Source of the DNA: CAYXUW01 sp964468375
GTDB taxonomy: Bacteria; Planctomycetota; Phycisphaerae; Sedimentisphaerales; Anaerobacaceae
NCBI GenBank assembly: GCA_964468375.1
Contig: CAYXUW010000113.1
Coordinates: 1-6,704, forward strand
Length of the DNA stretch: 6,704 nucleotides
Direction: 5' to 3'
Position numbers and translations under genes: made by a program. This document shows, piece by piece, positions 1 through 5,428 of the stretch. Below the pieces are notes generated by a model. It did no database searches, was not told the DNA's origin, and saw only the letters and a program-made list of their open reading frames with translations. Each line of letters opens with the position of its first letter. Within the stretch, counting starts at the first letter, position 1.

Positions 1-110
1 TTCCCAAGCAGAGTGAGGAGTGATGGGAAAATGAGAGAGAAGGGTATTCAATTCTCTAAGTACCAGACGGCTGTAAGTCTGTCTTCGCGCATACTCAGCG
101 CAATTCAAAC
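1..110 (+). promoter_or_regulatory. Leader of the PEP-CTERM gene pair, with several small inverted repeats
   Basis: This non-coding stretch lies directly upstream of the first PEP-CTERM gene. By eye it holds four consecutive inverted repeats: TTCCCA (1-6) with TGGGAA (24-29), AGAGAA (36-41) with TTCTCT (52-57), CAGAC (64-68) with GTCTG (77-81), and GCGC (87-90) with GCGC (98-101). The stems are only 4-6 bp, so each alone is weak. I do not recognise a known riboswitch family. No good -35/-10 pair is visible, so the promoter is probably left of the window and this stretch may be transcribed 5' leader. The first arm begins at base 1, so the structure may extend outside the window. Confidence 0.3.
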
Positions 111-112
111 GT

Positions 113-119
113 AAAGGAG
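113..119 (+). promoter_or_regulatory. Shine-Dalgarno site for the first PEP-CTERM gene
   Basis: AAAGGAG is a full-strength ribosome-binding site. It lies 4 nt before the ATG at 124 and 7 nt before a second in-frame ATG at 127. Spacing favours 127 as the true initiator, which would remove only one Met from the signal peptide. Confidence 0.8.
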
Positions 120-123
120 AAAA

Positions 124-678
124 ATGATGCAAAGAGTATTAGCTCTCATAGTGGTTCTTGCAACTGCCTCAATGGCCAATGCCACACTACAGATATCAGT
201 CAACGGTATCAAAGAACCGGTGGATTCGGAGATTGTTGTGTCTCCGAGCAACACTCTTGTTCTGGATATCTGGACCGATTCCGATATTGTTCCAGGCACA
301 GGTGAGTGGAATGGCTGGGCGTTGGTTTGTCAGTCAACATATGCTTCGATCTCCGGTGGTGTCGCTCTCATTGAGGATGCCGCTATCGTTATTTACGATG
401 ATGCCGCAGGCAACGGCTTCCCGGTGGCACCAGGTGAAAATGGTGTCTGGGGAATGCTTTTCCTGTCGGAGGTATCTTCGATACCTGCTGGCACCACGAT
501 CTATGATGAGATTCAGTTCCATGCTGAGTGTATCGGCGATGTGGTAGTTACACTCTATGGAACCGATGATTGGGCGACGGCCGTACCTTTGGATTCAGTG
601 GTTGTTCATATTCCTGAGCCAGCCACCATCTTCCTGCTCGGCCTTGGCATAGTAGCCATAGGACAAAAAAGGAGATAG
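124..678 (+). CDS. PEP-CTERM sorting domain secreted protein (first tandem copy)
   Basis: This is a predicted exported protein of 184 residues. Residues 1-20 form a signal peptide with a short basic start, a hydrophobic core and an Ala-Asn-Ala cleavage site before TLQISVNG. Residues 21-160 look like a beta-rich domain with alternating hydrophobic strands, acidic and glycine turns (DIWTDSDI, IPAGTTIYDEI) and two cysteines (C69, C136). A cohesin-like beta-sandwich fold is possible but is my inference. The C-terminus is a classical PEP-CTERM tripartite signal: IPEP at 163-166, a hydrophobic segment at about 167-180, and a very short basic tail, QKRR. In this family an exosortase recognises that signal, removes the tail and releases or anchors the protein at the cell surface; no exosortase gene is in the window. 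The downstream gene is a paralog about half identical by eye. The start may be Met1 or Met2. The substrate or surface role is unknown. Confidence 0.9.
   Translation: MMQRVLALIVVLATASMANATLQISVNGIKEPVDSEIVVSPSNTLVLDIWTDSDIVPGTGEWNGWALVCQSTYASISGGVALIEDAAIVIYDDAAGNGFPVAPGENGVWGMLFLSEVSSIPAGTTIYDEIQFHAECIGDVVVTLYGTDDWATAVPLDSVVVHIPEPATIFLLGLGIVAIGQKRR
666..675 (+). promoter_or_regulatory. Shine-Dalgarno-like stretch inside the end of the first PEP-CTERM gene
   Basis: The codons for the final Lys-Arg-Arg (AAA AGG AGA) read as an AAAGGAG ribosome-binding sequence just before the TAG stop. The next ATG is at 690, so spacing from GGAG is about 15 nt, longer than the usual 5-9. No closer purine-rich element exists in the 11-nt gap. 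Initiation of the second gene may therefore rely on this distant site plus reinitiation by ribosomes ending at 678. Confidence 0.5.
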
Positions 679-689
679 CCATACTTGAA

Positions 690-1235
690 ATGAAGAAATT
701 ATTGATTTTAACGCTGGTTCTCGGCACGGCCTTAACGGCTAATGCAACACTGCAGATATCTGTAAACGGAGATTTAAATCCTGTTGACTCAGAGATTGTA
801 ATTGCTCCAAGCGATACACTCATAATGGATATATGGACAGACAGCGACATCTCTTCCGGTGTTGGTGAGGGGTACTGGTTTTTGACTTGCCCGCCTGACA
901 AAGGAACTCTATCCGGTGGCGTTTCCCTATGGCCAGACCCTGTTATTGAACCAAGCGATCCGATTATACAGCAGATAGCACCAGGGCAAGATGGTGTCTG
1001 GGGATATATCTTCCTACCTCCGGGTTCTGTTATACCTGCCGGAAGCGTGATTTACGATGAAATCAACTTTCACTGCGAATCCGTGGGTGATGCTATAGTT
1101 CAGCTATACTGGTCTTTAGACCTTGTTACGGCTGACCTAATAGACTCAGTAGTCGTTCACCAGATACCGGAGCCAGCTACCATCTTCCTGTTTGGTCTTG
1201 GAATGCTGGCCTTAAGGCAAAAAAGAACACGCTGA
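690..1235 (+). CDS. PEP-CTERM sorting domain secreted protein (second tandem copy)
   Basis: This exported protein of 181 residues is a paralog of the gene 11 nt upstream. Residues 1-19 are a signal peptide (MKK start, Leu-rich core, Ala-Asn-Ala cleavage site). The mature part again opens with TLQISVNG and keeps DSEIV, DIWTDSDI, SGGV, APG, GVWG, IPAG, IYDEI, FH and DSVVVH in the same order. Two cysteines (C67, C129) are present; the second sits two residues earlier relative to FH than in copy 1, so a conserved disulfide is possible but not certain. The C-terminus carries IPEP at 159-162, a hydrophobic segment and the basic tail RQKRTR, the exosortase sorting signal. This copy is slightly shorter in the middle (residues 59-96). 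It is most likely co-transcribed and translationally coupled with copy 1. Function beyond surface export is not evident. Confidence 0.9.
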   Translation: MKKLLILTLVLGTALTANATLQISVNGDLNPVDSEIVIAPSDTLIMDIWTDSDISSGVGEGYWFLTCPPDKGTLSGGVSLWPDPVIEPSDPIIQQIAPGQDGVWGYIFLPPGSVIPAGSVIYDEINFHCESVGDAIVQLYWSLDLVTADLIDSVVVHQIPEPATIFLFGLGMLALRQKRTR

Positions 1236-1257
1236 AATCACCCCTCTAAAAACAGCG

Positions 1258-1286
1258 TTGACATATCACCAATTAACAGTTTTAAT
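1258..1286 (+). promoter_or_regulatory. Predicted sigma-70-type promoter for the response regulator gene
   Basis: A perfect -35 hexamer TTGACA (1258-1263) is followed after exactly 17 nt by TTTAAT (1281-1286), one mismatch from the -10 consensus. Transcription would begin near 1292-1294, giving a leader of about 44 nt before the ATG at 1337. This makes the response regulator independently transcribed, not merely a third gene behind the PEP-CTERM pair. The call is by consensus only; the housekeeping sigma preference of this organism is assumed. Confidence 0.65.
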
Positions 1287-1301
1287 CATACACGTAAAAT
1301 A

Positions 1302-1328
1302 GCTCCTTTAATAATAGGATGTAGGAGT
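1302..1328 (+). promoter_or_regulatory. Ribosome-binding site of the response regulator, with a complementary element upstream
   Basis: AGGAG (1323-1327) is the ribosome-binding site, 9 nt before the ATG at 1337. Twenty nt upstream, CTCCT (1303-1307) is its exact complement, and a G-U pair (1302 with 1328) extends the stem to 6 bp around a 15-nt loop. A second AGGA at 1316-1319 can pair with the same TCCT as a competing 4-bp hairpin with an 8-nt loop. The arrangement could hide the ribosome-binding site in the folded leader. The ribosome site is secure; the sequestration is inference from short stems. Confidence 0.45.
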
Positions 1329-1336
1329 AATTCCCT

Positions 1337-1816
1337 ATGAATCCAATAAAGCCGCAAAAACTGGAAAAGAAACCTGCGGTACTTGTTGTTGACGACAACC
1401 AGCAGAATCTCGAATTGCTGCAGGCTTATCTTGAGGATATGGATTGCGTTACAGTTCCTGCAAATGACGGCCTGGAGGCGCTGGAGATTATAAGCAAAAA
1501 TCCGCCTGATTTGATTTTACTGGATATAATGATGCCTAAAATGAGCGGCTTCGAGGTTTGCAAGAGAATAAAAAACAACCCCCAAACCAGCAACATTCCC
1601 GTGATAATGGTAACAGCGCTTAATGAATTCGGCGATATTGAACGCGGCGTCGACTCTGGCACGGATGATTTTCTAAGCAAACCCGTGAATAAACTTGAGC
1701 TTATAACACGGGTTAAAACCATGCTTAAATTAAAGCATCTAAGTGACAAGCTCGAACGTACATTAGCATATCTGAGCGAGATAGAAAAACAAGCCCAAGT
1801 GCCGAATGCGGAATAA
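1337..1816 (+). CDS. Single-domain response regulator (PleD-like receiver)
   Basis: This is a cytoplasmic two-component receiver of 159 residues. Residues about 13-128 form a complete REC domain. It has the acidic pair D19-D20, phospho-acceptor D63 in LLLDIMMPKMSG, the switch Thr T93 in VIMVTAL, and the conserved Lys K115 followed by Pro (SKPV), so all phosphorylation residues are present. The segment DSGTDDFLSKPVNKLEL followed by RVKTMLKLKHLSDKLERTLAYL resembles receivers normally attached to GGDEF, HD-GYP or kinase outputs. Here only a helical tail (about 122-152, probably coiled coil) follows and no output domain is present. The stop is followed by a non-coding gap with no recognisable output remnant. 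Its kinase and target are unknown; a protein-protein partner, possibly the TPR protein downstream, is a guess from adjacency. It has its own predicted promoter and a strong ribosome-binding site. Confidence 0.92.
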   Translation: MNPIKPQKLEKKPAVLVVDDNQQNLELLQAYLEDMDCVTVPANDGLEALEIISKNPPDLILLDIMMPKMSGFEVCKRIKNNPQTSNIPVIMVTALNEFGDIERGVDSGTDDFLSKPVNKLELITRVKTMLKLKHLSDKLERTLAYLSEIEKQAQVPNAE

Positions 1817-2040
1817 AAGCATCAGGAACCATTTTAAGACAGTAGGGGGGTAACGTCCGCAAATCCGCCTTTAGAATCGCAACAATCCCTACATCACACA
1901 TAATCGCCATATATGCCTCAAAAAATAGGTATTTAAACAGTTAATCATACAAACATCAACTAATAGACCTCAGTTCAACGGTCGATATTCATAATGAAAA
2001 AATAGGGAATAAAGTCTCCGATTTTTGAGCGAGAGGGTGT
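1817..2040 (+). other. Intergenic region between response regulator and TPR gene
   Basis: This 224-nt AT-rich gap contains no credible open frame and no strong terminator hairpin. CATAAT at 1990-1995 is close to a -10 hexamer but lacks a good -35 at 15-18 nt. The 11-mer TTAATCATACA at 1941-1951 also occurs at 1282-1292 over the -10 of the response regulator promoter, and in both places it follows AACAG with a short offset. GAGAGGG at 2031-2037 serves as a weak ribosome-binding site for the TPR gene at 2041. Confidence 0.4.
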
Positions 2041-3666
2041 ATGAGTAGGTTGCTGGAAATCCTCGGAAGGGGGATGGAGGTTGATACAGCCGATTTAATA
2101 TGGCATTGGCTGGATATCACCGAACCTTCCCAAGACGATAGTCAATCCGCAGAGTCGCAGCGGCTGAATAAAATTACCAAATTGATAAGCAACAAAAAAA
2201 TAGATATGGCCAGAGAGCAGCTGCGGTTGTATCTCTTTGAAAATCCTACTTGTGTACGCGGCCGACTGGCCTCGGCGGCAATACGTCTGTGTGAAAACCG
2301 ACTGGACAAAACTATCGAGGAATTAAACTCTGTCTACCTCCGCCGGCCTAATAATACAATGGCCCTCTACGCCCTCGGTCACTGCTATGAACGCCTCGGA
2401 AAAGAAGCCGAAGCTGTGGAATTTTATCAGGATTGTCTGAAATTCAAAAACTACCTGCAGCTTCCTCGGCAGCGGCTGGCCGCCATTTACTTCAAAAATG
2501 GCCAGTTGGAGAAAGCAGAAGACGAATATGAGCTGCTAAGAAGCGAATACCCCGATGACCTCTTGGCATTGTTATCGCTTGGATATTTGTATATTGCCGG
2601 AACCAAATACGAGAAGGCCATCGATACGTTTAACACTGCAATTTTGATACATCCGGACAATTACCATGCCGAAGATGAGCATTTAGACCAGCTTATTGCC
2701 GACGGCCAGCTTCAGCAAACGGCCGAAGAACTCGAAGAATTGTTGCAGACGCAACCGGACAGGGCTGATTTGATTACCAAATATGCGGATGTCCTTAGTA
2801 TGCTGGGGGCCGCCGAAGAAGCGGTTTCACAGTATGAGGACGCAGTTTATATTTGCCCGGGTTCTCTGGAAGCGACTGTAAAGCTCGGAACACAGTATCT
2901 GCAAATGCACTCTGAGCATCTTGCCGCCAGGCAATTCAACAGGGCGGTCGAGATAAATGACCAGATAGTTGATTCTTACATCGGACTCGCAACCGCCCAG
3001 CAACTAGCCGGCGATATTTCAGGTGCCTTGGTAACGCTCTCACTGGCTGCGGCGATAGATGCCAATAGCTCACTATTGCTTGCTGAAACAGCCACTCTGC
3101 AGTTCAAAGCGGGCTCTGCCGAAACGACGGCGTTTGATGAAGATGAAGACTCTATAAGTCTCATCGACAACGACTCGATAAACTTAATCGAGGATGTAAT
3201 TCGTGCTCATAAACAGCAAATCGCCCATCGACCTCAAAATCCCGATTTGCACTATCGGCTGGCTGTCTTGATGATGAGCATCGGCAGCAGGGAAGAAGCC
3301 GTCAAATTACTGCGGAAAGCTCTGGAAATTAACCCGACCTATGCCAGAGCCAGAAGCAAGCTGGCCGTGTGCCTGTTTGAAGCAAACAAAAAATTAGCGG
3401 CACTGGAGCAGCTAATTGGTTCCGACTATCTCAATAAGGATACAATCGAGCTGCACTACAAAGTGGCCTTGCTTTATTGTGACCGGGTGAAATTTGCATC
3501 ATCTCTTATAAATCTAAATCTCATGTTAGAGAATAATTTCACCTCCGCAGATGCGACGGTAAACATATCAGTAGTTCTTCAAAACCTGGGATTGTTAGAC
3601 AGGGCGGCTGCTATGTGGGATAACCTTTCGGATACAGCTGCCCAGACACTCGATAACGAGTTTTAA
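2041..3666 (+). CDS. Tetratricopeptide repeat (TPR) protein
   Basis: This is a soluble 541-residue protein with no signal peptide or membrane segment, probably a cytoplasmic scaffold. After an N-terminal helix-rich segment (about 1-50), TPR helix pairs follow. Clearest units are about 105-138 (NNTMALYALGHCYERLG), 143-171, 174-206, 276-308, 309-342, 402-435 (the best match, with YRLAVLMMSIGSREEAVKLLRKALEINP) and 469-501; degenerate units fill 73-104, 207-275, 436-465 and 503-531. Residues about 359-386 interrupt the array with an acidic, serine-containing insert carrying a duplicated motif, DSISLID then DSINLIE. TPR arrays bind partner proteins; the partner here cannot be read from sequence. 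The start at 2041 follows GAGAGGG; an in-frame ATG at 2074 lies right behind GGAAGGGGG, spaced too tightly, so 2041 is preferred. The gene follows the response regulator in the same orientation across a 224-nt gap, so an operon is uncertain. Confidence 0.88.
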   Translation: MSRLLEILGRGMEVDTADLIWHWLDITEPSQDDSQSAESQRLNKITKLISNKKIDMAREQLRLYLFENPTCVRGRLASAAIRLCENRLDKTIEELNSVYLRRPNNTMALYALGHCYERLGKEAEAVEFYQDCLKFKNYLQLPRQRLAAIYFKNGQLEKAEDEYELLRSEYPDDLLALLSLGYLYIAGTKYEKAIDTFNTAILIHPDNYHAEDEHLDQLIADGQLQQTAEELEELLQTQPDRADLITKYADVLSMLGAAEEAVSQYEDAVYICPGSLEATVKLGTQYLQMHSEHLAARQFNRAVEINDQIVDSYIGLATAQQLAGDISGALVTLSLAAAIDANSSLLLAETATLQFKAGSAETTAFDEDEDSISLIDNDSINLIEDVIRAHKQQIAHRPQNPDLHYRLAVLMMSIGSREEAVKLLRKALEINPTYARARSKLAVCLFEANKKLAALEQLIGSDYLNKDTIELHYKVALLYCDRVKFASSLINLNLMLENNFTSADATVNISVVLQNLGLLDRAAAMWDNLSDTAAQTLDNEF

Positions 3667-3793
3667 TTGAGCAAAAACGCCGTAAAACGTACCAATCCGC
3701 TATTTGGCTTAAAAACCCAATGAAACATAACATATATTATAAGACCTTATTTATTGCTAACATTTTAACAAACTAACAATCTTTGCTTAAAGC
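3667..3793. other. Convergent intergenic region between TPR gene and FloA operon
   Basis: Two transcription units end here facing each other. The 127 nt are AT-rich. The only inverted repeat I can see is CCAAT (3692-3696) with ATTTGG (3702-3707), a 5-bp stem with a bulge and no clean T-run on either strand, so it is not a convincing intrinsic terminator. CTTT/AAAG at 3781-3792 is trivial. Termination may be Rho-dependent or simply unresolved by eye. Confidence 0.4.
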
Positions 3794-4399
3794 TCAAAAC
3801 TCGCCGATTTGTCCGGATGGTTCTCGCAGCACTATCGGTTTGCCTAATATCTCGTAATGCAGAATTGCTCTTCTCAGTTTTTCCGGATCTTCGTAATCAG
3901 ACAGAATTTCAGAAAGATGCTCCGTCTTCGGCTTCGGTATCTTGGCAATCGCCGCAATTTTAGCTCCCACTTCTGAAGTTTTCCCCAGCTTTGACTGTTG
4001 TTCAATAGTAGGAAACTTAACAGTTCCTTTAGTTTCTATTGGCTGTTTTCGTTTTGCTGATGGTTGCGGACGAGTGACTTTTCTGCTCACCGGCCGAACT
4101 TGTGGCCTAATTGACGACGGATGGGGGCGGCCGACAGACGCAGGTTTGGGCCTTTCTGGGTGCCATGGTTTTTGCTCGGATATCTGCTTATCTTTGCCCC
4201 CCTGCGGCTTATGCATCGGTTTGTGAGGCGGCGGTTGCTTTCCCTGTTTTTTCGGTTCGGCCTTTTTTGTTGCCGCTTTGATGATACCGCCCACCGCATA
4301 GAAAACCGCAACCATCAAAAAGACAAGTATTTGCATCCAGCCGCCGTCATCGTCCCTGTTTCGAGCAGCCAGAATTAACTGTGTTGGCCAATAACCCAT
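3794..4399 (-). CDS. Uncharacterised single-pass membrane protein with Pro/Lys-rich linker, last gene of the FloA operon
   Basis: I do not recognise a named family for this 201-residue protein. A short N-terminal stretch with an acidic patch (NRDDDGG, 14-20) precedes one transmembrane helix at about 22-41 (MQILVFLMVAVFYAVGGII). Residues 42-140 are low-complexity, rich in Pro, Lys, Arg and Gln and probably disordered. The basic side after the helix predicts an N-out, C-in orientation. The C-terminus (about 160-193) is compact: HLSEILSDYEDPEKLRRAIL then HYEILGKPIVLREP, which looks like a helix followed by a short strand and is likely the functional, conserved part. The start lies 3 nt after the floA stop with only a weak GAG-type ribosome site inside the end of floA, so translational coupling is likely. 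An internal Met22 start would keep only the helix onward. Association with FloA/NfeD microdomains is inferred from operon position. Confidence 0.8.
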   Translation of the reverse strand: MGYWPTQLILAARNRDDDGGWMQILVFLMVAVFYAVGGIIKAATKKAEPKKQGKQPPPHKPMHKPQGGKDKQISEQKPWHPERPKPASVGRPHPSSIRPQVRPVSRKVTRPQPSAKRKQPIETKGTVKFPTIEQQSKLGKTSEVGAKIAAIAKIPKPKTEHLSEILSDYEDPEKLRRAILHYEILGKPIVLREPSGQIGEF

Positions 4400-4402
4400 A
4401 TT

Positions 4403-5413
4403 TTACTCGCTCTTATTCGGCTTTGAGATAGAATCCCGCATCGCTGTATCTGCGCTTATGTTTTTGAGCCGATAGTAATCCATAATGCCGAGATTACCTT
4501 TCTGGAAGGCCTCGGCAATCGCCAGGGGAACTTTAGACTCGTTTTCTACTACCAGGGCTTTCATTTCCTGCTCGCGTGCGACGGCCATAGCTCGCCGTTT
4601 TTCCGCCTCGGCCTTTGCCCTTCTCAAATCGGCTTCGGCCTGAGCCTGCTGAAGTTGCGCACCGACGTTGTCGCCTACGTCAACATCCGCAATATCAATG
4701 GATAAAATCTCATAAGCCGTCCCGGCATCAAGCCCCTTGGCCAAAACCGCCTTGGAAATTTTGTCCGGATTCTCAAGAACGCTTTTGTAAGTCACGGCAC
4801 TGCCGATGGTCGTAACGATACCCTCTCCCACGCGGGCGATAACTGTTTCTTGAGTGGCGCCGCCGACCAGCCTCTCGATATTTGCGCGGACGGTAACGCG
4901 TGCCTTTGCTTTCAACTGGATGCCGTCCTGTGCTACGGCATCGATAGTACCCCGGCTCTTTTCAGGGTCGGGACAATCGATAACTTTGGGATTTACGCTT
5001 GTTTGGACAGCTTCGAGGATGTCACGCCCGGCCAGGTCGATTGCGGTAGCCGTTTTCAACGTCAAATCGATATTGGCCCTGTTGGCTGCGACCAATGCGC
5101 GAACTACATTCGGGACCCGGCCGCCCGCCAAATAATGACTTTCCAAATCACGAGTGGTTAGAGTCAAACCCGCCTGAATCGCAGTTATTTTACTTAGAAC
5201 TATGGTTCTCGTGTCGACCTTCCGCAGCCACATACCGATAAGCTCGGAAAATTTGACATCGGCCCGGGATAACTTGGCCTGTAGCCACAATCTGAAAAAC
5301 TTTATGAATAACAGAAAGAGTATTAAAGCCGCAAATACAAGAATAACCAAAAGTGCCACGCCGATAACCTTCGTTGGCTCGCCCTGTCCCAGAGTTATAT
5401 GTGCTAAAGACAT
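4403..5413 (-). CDS. floA: Flotillin-like protein FloA (UPF0365)
   Basis: FloA is a bacterial flotillin: a membrane-attached scaffold that oligomerises and organises functional membrane microdomains (lipid-raft-like regions). The protein has 336 residues, close to the roughly 330 of the Bacillus subtilis homolog. A hydrophobic membrane hairpin or helix spans about 16-40. The family's hallmark blocks follow in order: LESHYLAGGRVPNVVRALVAANRANI (split at 90-115), AIDLAGRDILEAVQTSVNPKVI (124-145), KARVTVRANIERLVGG (170-185), ARVGEGIVTTIGS (193-205), VLENPDKIS, GLDAGTAYEILSIDIADVDVG (about 228-247), the Ala/Glu-rich coiled coil (about 255-296), then GNLGIMDYYRLKNISADTAMRDS. The extra segment CPDPEKSRGTIDAV (147-160) before QDGIQ is absent, as I recall, in Bacillus FloA. 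A strong AAAGGAG sits 6 nt before the ATG and only 15 nt separate it from the short NfeD gene. The FloA-NfeD pairing is well established. Confidence 0.96.
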   Translation of the reverse strand: MSLAHITLGQGEPTKVIGVALLVILVFAALILFLLFIKFFRLWLQAKLSRADVKFSELIGMWLRKVDTRTIVLSKITAIQAGLTLTTRDLESHYLAGGRVPNVVRALVAANRANIDLTLKTATAIDLAGRDILEAVQTSVNPKVIDCPDPEKSRGTIDAVAQDGIQLKAKARVTVRANIERLVGGATQETVIARVGEGIVTTIGSAVTYKSVLENPDKISKAVLAKGLDAGTAYEILSIDIADVDVGDNVGAQLQQAQAEADLRRAKAEAEKRRAMAVAREQEMKALVVENESKVPLAIAEAFQKGNLGIMDYYRLKNISADTAMRDSISKPNKSE

Positions 5414-5419
5414 TTTTAG

Positions 5420-5426
5420 CTCCTTT
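5420..5426 (-). promoter_or_regulatory. Shine-Dalgarno site of floA
   Basis: On the minus strand AAAGGAG lies 6 nt before the floA ATG. It immediately follows two adjacent in-frame stops (TGA TGA) closing the short NfeD gene. This is the strongest ribosome site within the operon, consistent with higher FloA output than its neighbours. Confidence 0.8.
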
Positions 5427-5428
5427 CA

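Larger units (their letters stand above)
124..1235 (+). repeat. Tandem gene duplication of a PEP-CTERM protein
   Basis: The two adjacent coding regions align along their whole length, from signal peptide (Ala-Asn-Ala then TLQISVNG) to the PEP-CTERM tail. Nucleotide similarity is still visible at the 5' ends (ACACTACAGATATCAGT versus ACACTGCAGATATCTGT) but most third positions and the central region have diverged, including a several-residue length change. That fits an older duplication with both copies kept, not a recent one. Confidence 0.85.

Noticed and set aside
1..120. Cyclic-di-GMP or other known riboswitch ahead of the PEP-CTERM genes
   Set aside because: I looked for known conserved cores and found none; the stems are short and match no family I can recall.
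1..120. Sigma-54 promoter (TGGC-N-TTGC type) as reported upstream of some PEP-CTERM genes
   Set aside because: No GG/GC pair with the required spacing is present in the visible leader.
158..901. Alternative frames overlapping the PEP-CTERM genes (129 codons plus, 117 codons minus)
   Set aside because: The PEP-CTERM frames have signal peptides, sorting tails and paralog conservation; the overlapping frames have none of these.
1967..1995. Promoter for the TPR gene with CATAAT as -10
   Set aside because: The -10 is good, but no acceptable -35 hexamer lies 15-18 nt upstream; mentioned only as a weak candidate.
2015..2034. TCTC/GAGA pairing hiding the TPR ribosome site
   Set aside because: Only four pairs around a 12-nt loop and not extendable; likely chance.
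1817..2040. Decayed output domain (GGDEF or HD-GYP) after the receiver
   Set aside because: No frame in the gap shows any recognisable remnant and the gap is only 224 nt, AT-rich and stop-dense.
3692..3707. CCAAT/ATTTGG hairpin as terminator for either convergent unit
   Set aside because: Only five pairs with a bulge, low GC and no clean T-run downstream on either strand.
4384..4391. Perfect 8-bp palindrome TTGGCCAA near the start of the membrane protein gene
   Set aside because: It lies within coding sequence, is short and has no partner site; palindromes of this size are common by chance.
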